Assembly: GCA_050953405.1 (NCBI GenBank)
Contig: JBMNMP010000003.1
Span: forward strand, 1-64,000
Origin: RUG100 sp050953405
Lineage (GTDB): Bacteria > Bacillota > Clostridia > Peptostreptococcales > Anaerovoracaceae
Direction of reading: 5' to 3'
Length of the DNA stretch: 64,000 nt
Of this stretch, positions 16,849-26,260 are shown one piece after another. The translations under genes were made by a program, and so were the position numbers. The first letter of the stretch is position 1, and each line of letters opens with the position of its first letter. The notes under the pieces are model-generated. The model was not told the DNA's origin. It was given only the letters and a program-made list of their open reading frames with translations, and made no database searches.

Positions 16849-17463
16849 ATGAGTAAACAAATTGTGACTATCAGCAGGGAATTCGGCAGCGGCGGACGCA
16901 TGATCGGCAAAAAGCTGGCCGAAGCTATGGACGTTCCGTATTATGACAAGAACATTCTGGATGCGATCGCCAAAGAGCACGGATATTCGGTAGAGATGAT
17001 AGAAGAGGATGAGAAAAAGGCAAAAAACGGATTCTTTTACAGCCTCTCTAACGCATTCGGGGCGGCGGGATACGGCCCGGATACCCTTTCGATCAATGAA
17101 AAGTTCTTCATTGCTCAGTTCGATTTCATAACGGAGCTGGCAAAGAAGGGCGGCGGCGGTGTCATCGTAGGAAGATGTGCCGACTACGTGCTGCGCGATT
17201 ATCCTGATGCCACCAATATTTTCGTATATGCAGAACAGAAGGACAAGCTCAGAAGAGCGGTCGAAGAGTACGGCATACCCGAAGACAAGGCCAAGAAGAT
17301 GCTGCAGGATGTAGACAAGGCGAGATCGAACTATTACCGGTATCACACGGGGCAGAAGTGGGGAGAGCCCGTCAACTACCATCTTTCTATGGACAGCGGA
17401 TATATTTCAATAGACAATTTTGTGAAAATCGTTTTGGAATATGTAAATCTGAGGAATAGATAA
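16849..17463 (+). CDS. Cytidylate kinase-like family protein
   Basis: A 204-aa P-loop kinase-like protein. The ATG at 16849 is chosen because AGGAGG lies 10 bp upstream. The variant P-loop EFGSGGRMIGKKLAE sits near residue 10, followed by VIVGRCADYVL, which aligns with the GRD motif of CMP kinases. The family is common in anaerobic Firmicutes and its substrate is unproven. True Cmk is normally found elsewhere, so I do not assign the CMP-kinase step to it. The ferritin gene follows 41 bp later. Confidence 0.75.
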   Translation: MSKQIVTISREFGSGGRMIGKKLAEAMDVPYYDKNILDAIAKEHGYSVEMIEEDEKKAKNGFFYSLSNAFGAAGYGPDTLSINEKFFIAQFDFITELAKKGGGGVIVGRCADYVLRDYPDATNIFVYAEQKDKLRRAVEEYGIPEDKAKKMLQDVDKARSNYYRYHTGQKWGEPVNYHLSMDSGYISIDNFVKIVLEYVNLRNR

Positions 17464-17504
17464 TACAGGTAAAAAATTTATCTTATATATATCAGGAGGT
17501 TATC

Positions 17505-18020
17505 ATGTTGGACAAAAAAATATCTAAGTTACTAAACGAACAGGTAAATGCAGAATTTTACTCGGCTTATCTTTATCTGGATTTTGCGAACTTCTTTACA
17601 GACAAGAGTCTCGATGGATTTGCAAACTGGTTCCAGGTCCAGGCCCAGGAGGAGAGGGACCACGCGATGCTGATGATGCAGTATATGCAGCAGAACGGCG
17701 AGTCTGTCACTCTGGAAGCCATCAAAAAGCCGGATGTAGAGATGAAGGAATACATCGATCCGCTGGAGGGCAGCGCCAATCATGAAAGGTATGTTACCGA
17801 GCTGATCCACAACATCTATGATGTAGCTTATCAGGTAAAGGATTACAGGACTATGCAGTTCCTCGACTGGTTCATCAAAGAACAGGGTGAAGAAGAGGAC
17901 AACGCCAACAAGAACATCGAACAGTACAAGCTGTTCGGCAGCGACCCCAAGGGTCTCTTCGACCTGGACAGGGAGATGGCAGGCAGAGTTTATACTGCAC
18001 CTACACTGACAATTGGCTGA
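17505..18020 (+). CDS. ftnA: Ferritin (non-haem, bacterial FtnA type)
   Basis: A 171-aa iron-storage protein forming 24-mer cages that oxidise and store Fe(II). The four-helix ferroxidase ligands are visible: Glu in NEQVNAEFYSAY (about 17), Glu and His in EERDHA (about 49-53), and the Glu/Gln group in FIKEQGEEED. Length is typical. AGGAGG precedes the ATG. It may be read with the upstream kinase-like gene; a terminator follows. Confidence 0.95.
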   Translation: MLDKKISKLLNEQVNAEFYSAYLYLDFANFFTDKSLDGFANWFQVQAQEERDHAMLMMQYMQQNGESVTLEAIKKPDVEMKEYIDPLEGSANHERYVTELIHNIYDVAYQVKDYRTMQFLDWFIKEQGEEEDNANKNIEQYKLFGSDPKGLFDLDREMAGRVYTAPTLTIG

Positions 18021-18045
18021 ACAGGAGCACAATAGAGATAATGCG

Positions 18046-18072
18046 GAGAGCCGGGACACCGGCTCTCTTTTT
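18046..18072 (+). terminator. Terminator after ferritin
   Basis: GAGAGCCGG (18046-18054) and CCGGCTCTC (18059-18067) enclose a GACA loop and are followed by TTTTT. Confidence 0.9.
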
Positions 18073-18079
18073 GGCTTCG

Positions 18080-18108
18080 TTGTAATGCCAACGATTCTGT
18101 GGTATTCT
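18080..18108 (+). promoter_or_regulatory. metG promoter
   Basis: TTGTAA (18080-18085) and TATTCT (18103-18108) are 17 bp apart, 66 bp before the metG ATG. The short leader shows no T-box sequence. Confidence 0.55.
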
Positions 18109-18173
18109 TTAATAGCGCCGGAACGGCGTGCTGCCGGGCCTCATTTGGTCCGGAGCTAACGGAGGAATGAAAA

Positions 18174-20105
18174 ATGAGCGAAACAAAAGGAAAATACTAC
18201 ATTACTACACCGATCTACTATCCCAGTGACAACCTTCACATAGGCCATACCTACTGTACGGTCATGGCGGACGCCATGGCGCGCTTCAAGAGAGCCCTGG
18301 GTTATGACGTGAGGTTCCTCACGGGTACCGATGAACACGGTCAGAAGATACAGAAGATCGCCGAGGCAGCGGGAGTGACCCCTCAGGAATACGTCGACAA
18401 GATCGTAGCCGGTGTCAAAGATCTGTGGAAGACCATGGAGATATCCTACGATGACTTCATCAGGACGACGGAGCCGCGTCATCAGAAGAGAGTGCGTGAC
18501 ATTTTCATGGAGATATATAATAAGGGCGATATCTACCTGGGCGAGTACGAGGGACTCTACTGCACGCCCTGCGAATCGTTCTGGACGGAAAGCCAGCTGG
18601 TCGACGGCAAGTGCCCCGACTGCGGGCGTCCGGTCGAGAAGGCCAAGGAGGAGGCTTACTTCTTCAGGCTCAGCAAGTATCAGGACAGGATCCTCGATCT
18701 TTTCCGCAACAACCCGGATTTCCTGCAGCCGGAGAGCAGACGCAACGAGATGATCGCCTTCGTGGAGCAGGGGCTCGATGATCTGTGCATCTCCCGTACC
18801 AGCTTTGACTGGGGCATACCGGTGCCTATAAATGAAAAGCACGTTATCTATGTATGGCTGGACGCGCTGACGAACTACATCACCGCCCTCGGCTATCCGG
18901 ACGATCCGGAACTGTATGAAAAGTACTGGCCGGCGGACGTGCATCTCGTGGGCAAGGAGATCGTCAGGTTCCACACTGTCATCTGGCCGGCTATGCTGAT
19001 GAGCATGGGCAAACCGCTGCCGAAGAAGGTGCTCGGTCACGGCTGGCTGCTGATCGACGGCGGCAAGATGAGCAAGTCCAAGGGCAATGTCGTCGACCCG
19101 GTCAAGCTGATCGACCGCTACGGCGTCGATGCGCTGAAGTACTTCCTGCTGCGCGAATACACTTTCGGGCAGGACGGCGTGTTCACTAACGAGGTCATGC
19201 TCAAGAGGATGAACTACGACCTGGCGAACGACCTCGGAAACCTGATCTCGCGTACTGTCTCCATGATCGAGAAATACAACGGCGGCGTGGTGCCTCAGGC
19301 AGGGGAAGCTACGGAGTTCGATGACGATCTGAAGCAGATCGCTACCGGAGCGGCTGCAAACGTGGAAGCGCAGATGGACGATTTCAAATTCAATATGGCG
19401 CTGGAAGCCATCTGGGTGCTGGTGCGCAGAGCCAACAAATATATAGATGAGACTTCGCCGTGGATACTGGCCAGGGACGAGGCGCAGAAATCAAAGCTGG
19501 ATACTGTGCTCCACAACCTGTCGGAGTCCATCAGGATCATATCGATACTGATCCATCCGTTCATGCATACGACTTCCGGAAAGATCCGCGAGCAGATGGG
19601 TCTTTCAGGCACAGAACCCAAGTGGGACGATGCCAGGGTATTCGATATGATGGACGGCGAGCACGTCAAGAAGGGCGAAGCCATCTTCCCGAGGATCGAT
19701 ATCGAAAAGGAACTGAAGGAACTGGAAAAGCTGAAGGAAGAGGATGGCGAACAGAACATCCCGCTGGAGCTCAAGGACGAGATCGTATATGACGACTTTG
19801 ACAAACTGGATCTCAGAGTGGGCACCATCGTGGCTGCGAAGAAACACCCCAAGGCCGACAAGCTGCTGGTGTTCCAGGTGAAGATGGGGACGGAGACGCG
19901 CCAGATAATATCGGGCGTGGCCGAGTACTACAAGCCTGAGGAAACGATAGGACGTAAAGTGGTCGTCGTTGCCAACCTGGCATCGCGCAAACTGCGCGGA
20001 CTCGAGTCGCGAGGCATGATCCTCTTTGCCGACAATGAAGTGGACGGCAAAAAGCGTTATGAATTCGTAGGTACCGAGGCTGCCGACGGTAACCCGGTCG
20101 CCTAG
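18174..20105 (+). CDS. metG: Methionyl-tRNA synthetase
   Basis: A 643-aa class I synthetase that charges tRNA-Met. HIGH is at 22-25, a zinc knuckle with CTPC (130-133) and CPDC (about 147-150) sits in the connective domain, and KMSKS lies near 300. The C-terminal 100 residues are an OB-fold tRNA-binding domain (LDLRVGTIVAAKKHPKADKL), which drives dimerisation in bacterial enzymes. An acidic/lysine linker precedes it. GGAGG lies 8 bp before the ATG. tatD follows after 11 bp, a common Firmicute order. Confidence 0.97.
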   Translation: MSETKGKYYITTPIYYPSDNLHIGHTYCTVMADAMARFKRALGYDVRFLTGTDEHGQKIQKIAEAAGVTPQEYVDKIVAGVKDLWKTMEISYDDFIRTTEPRHQKRVRDIFMEIYNKGDIYLGEYEGLYCTPCESFWTESQLVDGKCPDCGRPVEKAKEEAYFFRLSKYQDRILDLFRNNPDFLQPESRRNEMIAFVEQGLDDLCISRTSFDWGIPVPINEKHVIYVWLDALTNYITALGYPDDPELYEKYWPADVHLVGKEIVRFHTVIWPAMLMSMGKPLPKKVLGHGWLLIDGGKMSKSKGNVVDPVKLIDRYGVDALKYFLLREYTFGQDGVFTNEVMLKRMNYDLANDLGNLISRTVSMIEKYNGGVVPQAGEATEFDDDLKQIATGAAANVEAQMDDFKFNMALEAIWVLVRRANKYIDETSPWILARDEAQKSKLDTVLHNLSESIRIISILIHPFMHTTSGKIREQMGLSGTEPKWDDARVFDMMDGEHVKKGEAIFPRIDIEKELKELEKLKEEDGEQNIPLELKDEIVYDDFDKLDLRVGTIVAAKKHPKADKLLVFQVKMGTETRQIISGVAEYYKPEETIGRKVVVVANLASRKLRGLESRGMILFADNEVDGKKRYEFVGTEAADGNPVA

Positions 20106-20116
20106 GACGAAACGAT

Positions 20117-20968
20117 ATGCTGTTTGATTCACATTCACATTTGAACAACGAAGACTTCAGTGCGGAGGAGCGCATGGCCAGGATCGCCGAGATCGAAGAA
20201 AGCGACAAGCTGGATTATGTGATGGATATCGGCTTTGACCTCGTCAGTTCGAGGCTGGCCGCAGAGCACGCCGCCGGGCACAGCTGGTGCTATGCGGCGG
20301 TGGGCTATCACCCGCACGAAGTAAAGGATATGGGCGCCGCAGAACTGGATTCTATCTGGGAGCTGGCGCAGCAGGAGAAAGTTAAGGCCATCGGTGAGAT
20401 CGGCCTTGACTTTCACTATGATCATTCGCCGCGCGACATACAGCGCGAGGCGTTCCGGCGTCAGATCAGGCTGGCTCTGGAGATGCACCTGCCGATCGTC
20501 ATCCACAGCCGCGAAGCGGATCAGGAGACCATGGACATCCTCAGAGAAGAGGGCGCTTTCGATGCCGGGCGCAAGGAGACCTTCCTGCCGCGTCCCACAC
20601 CGGACGGATGGGAAAAGGCCGCCGCAGATGCGCGGGTGCTGCTGCACTGCTTTTCCGGCAGCGCTGAACTCGGCGAACAGTATGTAAAGCTGGGGGCTAC
20701 GATATCAGTGGCCGGACCGGTGACCTATAAAAACAATAAGAAGACGGTCAAGGTGGTCGAGCGGATACCACGGGAATTCCTCCTGGCGGAGACCGACTCG
20801 CCTTACCTGACACCGGAGCCGATGCGCGGCCGGCCCAACAGGTCGCCGTACATCGAATACACCGTGAGACGCATGGCGGAGATCAAGGGGATGACTTTCG
20901 AGGAGATGGCGCTGTTCACCGAGCGCAATGCGGAACGCTTTTATAACATTACGGGGGACGAAAAGTGA
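20117..20968 (+). CDS. tatD: TatD-family metal-dependent deoxyribonuclease
   Basis: A 283-aa TIM-barrel hydrolase. Metal ligands appear as DSHSHLN at the N-terminus, GEIGLDFHYD (about 94-103), IHSRE (about 130), LHCFSGS and ETDSPYL. An extra 20-25 residue segment around 150-170 (ARRKETFLPRPTPDGWEKA region) separates the third and fourth ligands. The family takes part in DNA repair and degradation. Its stop overlaps the GTG start of tilS. Confidence 0.93.
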   Translation: MLFDSHSHLNNEDFSAEERMARIAEIEESDKLDYVMDIGFDLVSSRLAAEHAAGHSWCYAAVGYHPHEVKDMGAAELDSIWELAQQEKVKAIGEIGLDFHYDHSPRDIQREAFRRQIRLALEMHLPIVIHSREADQETMDILREEGAFDAGRKETFLPRPTPDGWEKAAADARVLLHCFSGSAELGEQYVKLGATISVAGPVTYKNNKKTVKVVERIPREFLLAETDSPYLTPEPMRGRPNRSPYIEYTVRRMAEIKGMTFEEMALFTERNAERFYNITGDEK

Positions 20969-22365
20969 GCGGGGCAGGATCTCAGATTAGAGATACAATT
21001 GAAAAACACGGGCTGCTGTCGCCCGGCGACGCTGTCGTGCTGGGCCTTTCCGGAGGCCCTGATTCGCTGTGCCTTCTCGATGTGCTCTGCGGGATCTCCG
21101 AACAGGAGGACCTGGACATATGCGCAGTACATCTGAATCATCTTTTCAGACCGGGAGCGGCGGAAGAGGATATGCGTTTCTGCGAGCAGGAATGTGACCG
21201 CAGAGGAGTGCCCATCAGGACTTTCACGGTCGACTGCGCCAGGATGGCGCGTGAAGAAGGCATCACCCCGGAGGAAGCCGGCAGAAAGGCCCGTTATGAG
21301 GCCTTTGCCCGCGTGGCCCGTGAATGGAAAGAGGCCGGGAAAAAGCAGGTCAAGATCGCGGTGGCCCAGAACCGCAACGATCAGGCGGAGACGGTGCTCT
21401 TCCGCATCATGCGAGGCACCGGAGTCGACGGCCTTGCAGGCATCGAGTACAGCCGGACGGACGAGTACGGCAATCAGGTGATCAGGCCGCTGCTGGATAC
21501 GGACCGGGAGGAAATACTGGCTTACTGCCGCGGGAAGGGGCTGGCTCCGCGCACGGATGCCACCAACATGGAACCCGTATACTCGCGCAACCGCATCCGG
21601 CTGGAACTGCTGCCTTATATGAAGGAAAACTTCAACGGGAACATCGTAGGCGCGCTGGCGCGTCTGGCGGAAAACGCCGCTGAAGACAAGGCGTATCTCG
21701 TGCAGGAGACGGAGCGTGCCTTCGCGGGAGCGAGGCTGGACGGCGCGGGTGTGACCCTGGCGAGGGAAAAGTTGCTGCAGCTGCCGCCGGCATTGCTGCA
21801 CAGGGTCATCGTAAAGGCATTTTCCGATGCCGGACTGCAGCAGGACATCGGACGCGTGCACCTGGAACAGGCGGACAGTCTCATTTCTGGAGACCGGGCT
21901 TCCGGAAGTGTGGATTTTCCGCATGGATATACGCTCTGTGTGTCTTATGACCGGGTAAGCTGCGGAGGACCGCGGCCGGCTGCAGCGCAGCCGGAGGCAA
22001 AGCCGGAGTTGATGGCGCGCGTGGTCACGCTCGAGGAGTACCGGACTCTGGATCTGGAGAAGAATACTTTTGCCGCCTTTGACGCCGACATGCTGACGGC
22101 CGGCGGGGTCAGGCTGCGAACCCGGAGACAGGGGGACAGGCTGGCGCTGCCTTCGGGGCACAAGAGCCTCCGGCGTCTGATGGTGGATCTCAAAGTGCCC
22201 CGGCAGCTGAGGGATGAGGTGCTGGTGGCGGCCATGGGCAGCGAAGTGCTCTGGATACCGCCCCAGCAGGCCATGAAGGGACAGCGTCCGCGCTACAGCA
22301 GTGATTATAAAGTGACAGATGGAACAAAGAGGGTAATGATACTTGAAATGGAATATGAGGTATGA
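20965..22365 (+). CDS. tilS: tRNA(Ile)-lysidine synthase
   Basis: A 466-aa ATP pyrophosphatase that turns C34 of the CAU-anticodon tRNA-Ile into lysidine, so it reads AUA. The SGGPDSLCLLD PP-loop is near residue 28. It has the N-terminal catalytic domain and the two C-terminal tRNA-recognition domains (RTRRQGDRL near 390). It starts with GTG inside the tatD stop. ftsH follows, as in many Firmicutes, but the hpt gene often found between them is absent. Confidence 0.94.
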   Translation: MSGAGSQIRDTIEKHGLLSPGDAVVLGLSGGPDSLCLLDVLCGISEQEDLDICAVHLNHLFRPGAAEEDMRFCEQECDRRGVPIRTFTVDCARMAREEGITPEEAGRKARYEAFARVAREWKEAGKKQVKIAVAQNRNDQAETVLFRIMRGTGVDGLAGIEYSRTDEYGNQVIRPLLDTDREEILAYCRGKGLAPRTDATNMEPVYSRNRIRLELLPYMKENFNGNIVGALARLAENAAEDKAYLVQETERAFAGARLDGAGVTLAREKLLQLPPALLHRVIVKAFSDAGLQQDIGRVHLEQADSLISGDRASGSVDFPHGYTLCVSYDRVSCGGPRPAAAQPEAKPELMARVVTLEEYRTLDLEKNTFAAFDADMLTAGGVRLRTRRQGDRLALPSGHKSLRRLMVDLKVPRQLRDEVLVAAMGSEVLWIPPQQAMKGQRPRYSSDYKVTDGTKRVMILEMEYEV

Positions 22366-22371
22366 TAGAAT
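22343..22371 (+). promoter_or_regulatory. Possible ftsH promoter inside the tilS 3' end
   Basis: TTGAAA (22343-22348) and TAGAAT (22366-22371) are 17 bp apart, about 80 bp before the ftsH GTG. Confidence 0.45.
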
Positions 22372-22453
22372 TACAAAAATCAGTTTGATTTAGGGGATAA
22401 TTTTTGGTATGGAAAACAATATAGCTGAATAGTATGTTAAGGAGATAAACAAA

Positions 22454-24571
22454 GTGAGAAGGCTATCAAGGAATATAGGTATCTATCTGATAATATTCGG
22501 AATCGTCATTGCCATGGCTTACTTTTACAACCGGACTCCGGAGAACCCTGTAAAGAAAGTCAATTTGTCGGAGATGACCAGCCAGCTGAAGGCCGAGAAC
22601 GTTATCAAGCTCAATGTGGACAACAATGAGATGAAGATGACGGCTACACTAAAGGGGAAAAAACAGAAGATCGAGACCACTTATACTACATCTGATTACA
22701 TGCTCATCGATCAGAAATATATACTGCCGCAGATGGAGAGCGGGGTGCTCAAGGTGTCGCAGGATGCGCCCAAGGAAACACCCTGGTATATTTCGATGCT
22801 GCCGACTATCATCATGATAGTGGTGCTGATATTCTTCTGGTTCATGATCATGAATCAGCAGGGCGGCGGAGGGAAAGCGATGCAGTTCGGCAAGAGTCGG
22901 GCAAAGCTGCAGCGCGATTCGGACCTCAAGAAGATAACCTTCAAGGATGTCGCCGGTCTCAAAGAAGAAAAGGAAGAACTGGAAGAGGTCGTCGACTTCC
23001 TCAAACATCCGCGGCGATATAACAATCTGGGAGCGCGCATACCTAAGGGAATGCTGCTGGTAGGCCCTCCGGGAACCGGTAAAACTTATGTTTCCAGGGC
23101 GACTGCCGGTGAGGCCGGAGTTCCCTTCTTTACAATCAGCGGTTCCGAGTTCGTGGAAATGTTCGTCGGCGTCGGAGCCAGCCGTGTGCGTGACCTCTTT
23201 GATCAGGCGAAGAAGAATGCGCCGTGCATCGTCTTCATCGATGAGATCGATGCTGTAGGAAGGAAGAGGGGCGCCGGACTCGGAGGCGGCCACGATGAAA
23301 GAGAGCAGACACTGAACCAGCTGCTGGTCGAAATGGATGGATTCTCGGAGAACTCGGGGATCATTATTCTGGCGGCCACCAACAGGCCGGACGTACTCGA
23401 CCCGGCACTCCTGAGACCGGGCAGATTTGACCGTCAGATCGTAATCGGACTGCCGGACGTCAAGGGCAGGGAAGAAATATTCCGCGTACATTCGCGCAAC
23501 AAGCCGCTGGCGGCAAACGTAAACCCCAAGGTGCTGGCGAGACGTACCCCGGGATTCACGCCTGCTGATATCGAGAATATGCTCAATGAGGCCGCACTGC
23601 TGACCGCAAGGCGCAACGGCAAGGCTATCCGCATGGATGAAATAGAAGAAGCTATCACCAAGGTCATCGCAGGACCTGAAAAGAAGAGCCGCGTCATCAG
23701 CGAGTCCGAGAGAAGGCTGACAGCTTTCCACGAGGCCGGACACGCAGTGGTGGCTCATACCCTGCCGAACACAGATCCGGTACACCAGATAACGATCGTG
23801 CCGCGCGGACGTGCCGGCGGATTCACAATGGTGCTGCCGAAGGAGGACAGGCAGTATGCCACCAAGGAAACCATGCGCGAGCAGATAACACATCTGCTGG
23901 GCGGACGTGTAGCCGAAAAACTGGTCCTCGACGACATCAGCACCGGAGCCAGCAACGATATTCAGAGAGCCACAGAGATCGCCAGGGACATGGTCACCAA
24001 GTACGGCTTTTCGGACAAGCTGGGCCCGGTGAACTACAGCTCGGGTGAGGAAGTATTCCTGGGCAAGGATCTGTCGACAAAGCAGAACTACTCTGAAGAG
24101 GTCGCTTCTGAGATCGATGAAGAGATCAGGAATATCATCGGTGACTGCTACGCAGAATGCGAGAGCATCCTCACCGAGCACAAGGACAAGCTCAAGGTCG
24201 TTGCCGAGGCGCTGCTGGAACTGGAGACCCTGGACGGCGAACAGTTCGAAAAGCTGTACAGCGGTGAGATGACAGCGGACGAGCTGGCGGAAGATCAGAA
24301 GAGAAAAGACGAAGACATTGAAGCCATGAACAAGGCGGAAGCTGCCGAAATGGAGACCCTGAACGATCTCTCCGACGGCGACTTCAGATTGTCGGGCGAC
24401 GATGATGAAGACCTTTCGGTATATGATACCGACTATCTCAACGCGGAGGACATATCTCCGATCGATGATGAAGACGACGAGGAGCCGGAGGACGGGGAGG
24501 AAACTGCGGATGCAGAGGATACCTCAGATGAGACTTCTGATGATGACGATAATAAAAACGGAGAAAGCTGA
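22454..24571 (+). CDS. ftsH: ATP-dependent zinc metalloprotease FtsH
   Basis: A 705-aa membrane AAA+ protease that removes misassembled membrane proteins and regulators. Two membrane segments (about 7-25 and 113-134) flank an extracellular domain. The AAA module has GPPGTGKT at about 204-211, IVFIDEID, and the second region of homology (TNRPDVLDPALLRPGRFDR). The zinc site HEAGH is at 426-430. The last 90 or so residues are an unusually long Asp/Glu-rich tail. The start is GTG behind AAGGAG. Its TGA overlaps the ATG of the PucR-type regulator. Confidence 0.97.
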   Translation: MRRLSRNIGIYLIIFGIVIAMAYFYNRTPENPVKKVNLSEMTSQLKAENVIKLNVDNNEMKMTATLKGKKQKIETTYTTSDYMLIDQKYILPQMESGVLKVSQDAPKETPWYISMLPTIIMIVVLIFFWFMIMNQQGGGGKAMQFGKSRAKLQRDSDLKKITFKDVAGLKEEKEELEEVVDFLKHPRRYNNLGARIPKGMLLVGPPGTGKTYVSRATAGEAGVPFFTISGSEFVEMFVGVGASRVRDLFDQAKKNAPCIVFIDEIDAVGRKRGAGLGGGHDEREQTLNQLLVEMDGFSENSGIIILAATNRPDVLDPALLRPGRFDRQIVIGLPDVKGREEIFRVHSRNKPLAANVNPKVLARRTPGFTPADIENMLNEAALLTARRNGKAIRMDEIEEAITKVIAGPEKKSRVISESERRLTAFHEAGHAVVAHTLPNTDPVHQITIVPRGRAGGFTMVLPKEDRQYATKETMREQITHLLGGRVAEKLVLDDISTGASNDIQRATEIARDMVTKYGFSDKLGPVNYSSGEEVFLGKDLSTKQNYSEEVASEIDEEIRNIIGDCYAECESILTEHKDKLKVVAEALLELETLDGEQFEKLYSGEMTADELAEDQKRKDEDIEAMNKAEAAEMETLNDLSDGDFRLSGDDDEDLSVYDTDYLNAEDISPIDDEDDEEPEDGEETADAEDTSDETSDDDDNKNGES

Positions 24572-26127
24572 TGAAAGTCACCGTAAGAGATTGCCTGGGA
24601 CTCGCGGCCTTTGACCATGCAAAGGTACTGGCCGCGGAGAACAATCTCAGCAAAACTGTAAAAAAAGTCTCTGTCCTCGAAGCGACGGACGCCAGGGACA
24701 TTGCGGCGTACTGCGGCGGAAAAGACCAGATGATGTTGACGTCGTTTTTTGGCATAAGGGCAAATGAAGATGCCCAGTGCAGGGCTATTGAGACCCTGGC
24801 CAGGAGCGGTAATACAGCGCTGGTCATTTTTAATGTGGGCAAAGTCGTCAAGAGGATATCACGCAAGATGGTGAACACGGCGGAGAAGAACGGCATGCCG
24901 CTGATCGTCATGGATCCCGAAAGCCGCCTGGAGATGGGCGATGTGATCACGGAGATCTCGGAAAAGCTGCTGATGCGTGAGGACGAATTCGAAAACTCGC
25001 TCATCAACAATACCGTGTTCCATCTGCTGAACTTCGAAAAGTACACCAGCTTTCCGGAAGCCGCCAAGGCTGCGGCGCTCTCGAACGACTTTCAGCTGAT
25101 ACTGCTCTCTTCCGACTTCAATCCGGTGCTCAGTGTGGAGACAAGGCATCGGACGACTATCGCCGAAGCCATCAGACTGGGCAAGGAGCGCGACGTGGAA
25201 AAGACGGCCGTGTATACGATGATAGACGTCAACGGCGTGCTGACTTACTGGGGGCCCGTGAACATACAGGGCAAAAAACACTTCATGTTCATCGTGGACA
25301 ATGAAGATTCATATTCAGCGGGTGAGATCACCAAGCTGGCTGAGATAATAGAGCTGGCCATGGGTATGTGGAAATACACGCCGGAACGGGACAGCCGGGC
25401 GGAGCTGATAAAGGCACTGCGCAGAGGAAATATGAACCTGGCTTACAGCCTCAAGGACGAGGCGGGCATCGATCCTGAAAAAATCGTCAGCGTGTTCTTT
25501 GGCCGCGACATGGATTCGGGCAAAGGCCGCGATGTTCTGGAAAAGCTGGAAGCCTGCGAAGGGCTCCATATGCTGCGCATCGATGAGGAAGAGGAAACCT
25601 ACGGCATGCTGCTCGGCGACAGCAGCGGACATGTAGCAGAGGCCGAGTGCATCAATATCTTTAACGAGCTAAAAGGTGTGGATGACTGCGCCGTCTACCA
25701 CGTGACCGGAGTGGACGGCATAGAAGGGGCCGGGGAAGCTTACCGCCTCATCAGTGAGACCTGGTCGTTTGCCAGGGTGGTCTTCCCTCACAAGAGTGTG
25801 TTCACAAAGTACGAACTGACTCTCATATCAAACTGCATAAATATACAGCTGCAGGGCGGCTATCTGAAGAAGAATTATCAGGAACTGCTGTCACCTTTCG
25901 ATGAAGGCAGCGCTAAAGACAAGCAGATGCTGGAGACGCTCCTGATATTTGTGCTCGACGCGGGCATGAACAGCAACCGGACTGCGGGCTTCATGGATAT
26001 ACACAACAACACGGTCAATTACAGGCTGAAAAAAATCAACGATATGCTGGGCGCTGAAATCACGGGCAACAGGGTGATCCCGGGGCTCACGATCGCGCTG
26101 GCTCTAAGGCGTCTGGAGAATGTTTGA
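24571..26127 (+). CDS. PucR-family transcriptional regulator
   Basis: A 518-aa regulator with an N-terminal PucR-type sensory domain (about 1-125), a central GGDEF-like CdaR segment and a C-terminal PucR helix-turn-helix (about 455-515, with LDAGMNSNRTAGFMDIHNNTVNYRLKKI shared out over the two helices). Family members control purine, sugar-acid or amino-acid catabolism; the ligand here is unknown. It shares one base with the ftsH stop. It precedes the decarboxylase genes, whose promoter carries a palindrome that this protein might bind; that link is inference. Confidence 0.85.
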   Translation: MKVTVRDCLGLAAFDHAKVLAAENNLSKTVKKVSVLEATDARDIAAYCGGKDQMMLTSFFGIRANEDAQCRAIETLARSGNTALVIFNVGKVVKRISRKMVNTAEKNGMPLIVMDPESRLEMGDVITEISEKLLMREDEFENSLINNTVFHLLNFEKYTSFPEAAKAAALSNDFQLILLSSDFNPVLSVETRHRTTIAEAIRLGKERDVEKTAVYTMIDVNGVLTYWGPVNIQGKKHFMFIVDNEDSYSAGEITKLAEIIELAMGMWKYTPERDSRAELIKALRRGNMNLAYSLKDEAGIDPEKIVSVFFGRDMDSGKGRDVLEKLEACEGLHMLRIDEEEETYGMLLGDSSGHVAEAECINIFNELKGVDDCAVYHVTGVDGIEGAGEAYRLISETWSFARVVFPHKSVFTKYELTLISNCINIQLQGGYLKKNYQELLSPFDEGSAKDKQMLETLLIFVLDAGMNSNRTAGFMDIHNNTVNYRLKKINDMLGAEITGNRVIPGLTIALALRRLENV

Positions 26128-26166
26128 ATTGTTTGACAATGAATAATGTATACAACGCATATTCTC

Positions 26167-26195
26167 TTGAAACGCAAAACGCCTTGCGTTATATT
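26167..26195 (+). promoter_or_regulatory. Decarboxylase operon promoter with palindromic operator in the spacer
   Basis: TTGAAA (26167-26172) and TATATT (26190-26195) are 17 bp apart. The perfect inverted repeat AACGCAA-N6-TTGCGTT (26171-26190) fills the spacer and touches both hexamers, so a bound repressor would block polymerase. Confidence 0.7.
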
Positions 26196-26260
26196 ATTAA
26201 TGGTGCTTTATCACAATAATGAGAAAATTTAATCCCAATTCTATTAAGGAGGAAATATAC

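Noticed and set aside
18073..18173. T-box leader before metG (and before cysS at 34918-34969)
   Set aside because: Both leaders are too short, and neither has the conserved T-box bulge sequence or an antiterminator/terminator pair.
22649..24181. Long antisense open frame (510 codons) opposite ftsH
   Set aside because: It lies wholly inside ftsH, which has full motifs. Antisense frames of this kind (also at 10328-11782 opposite purF and 11740-13344 opposite purH) arise from codon bias in GC-rich genes and show no domains or ribosome sites.
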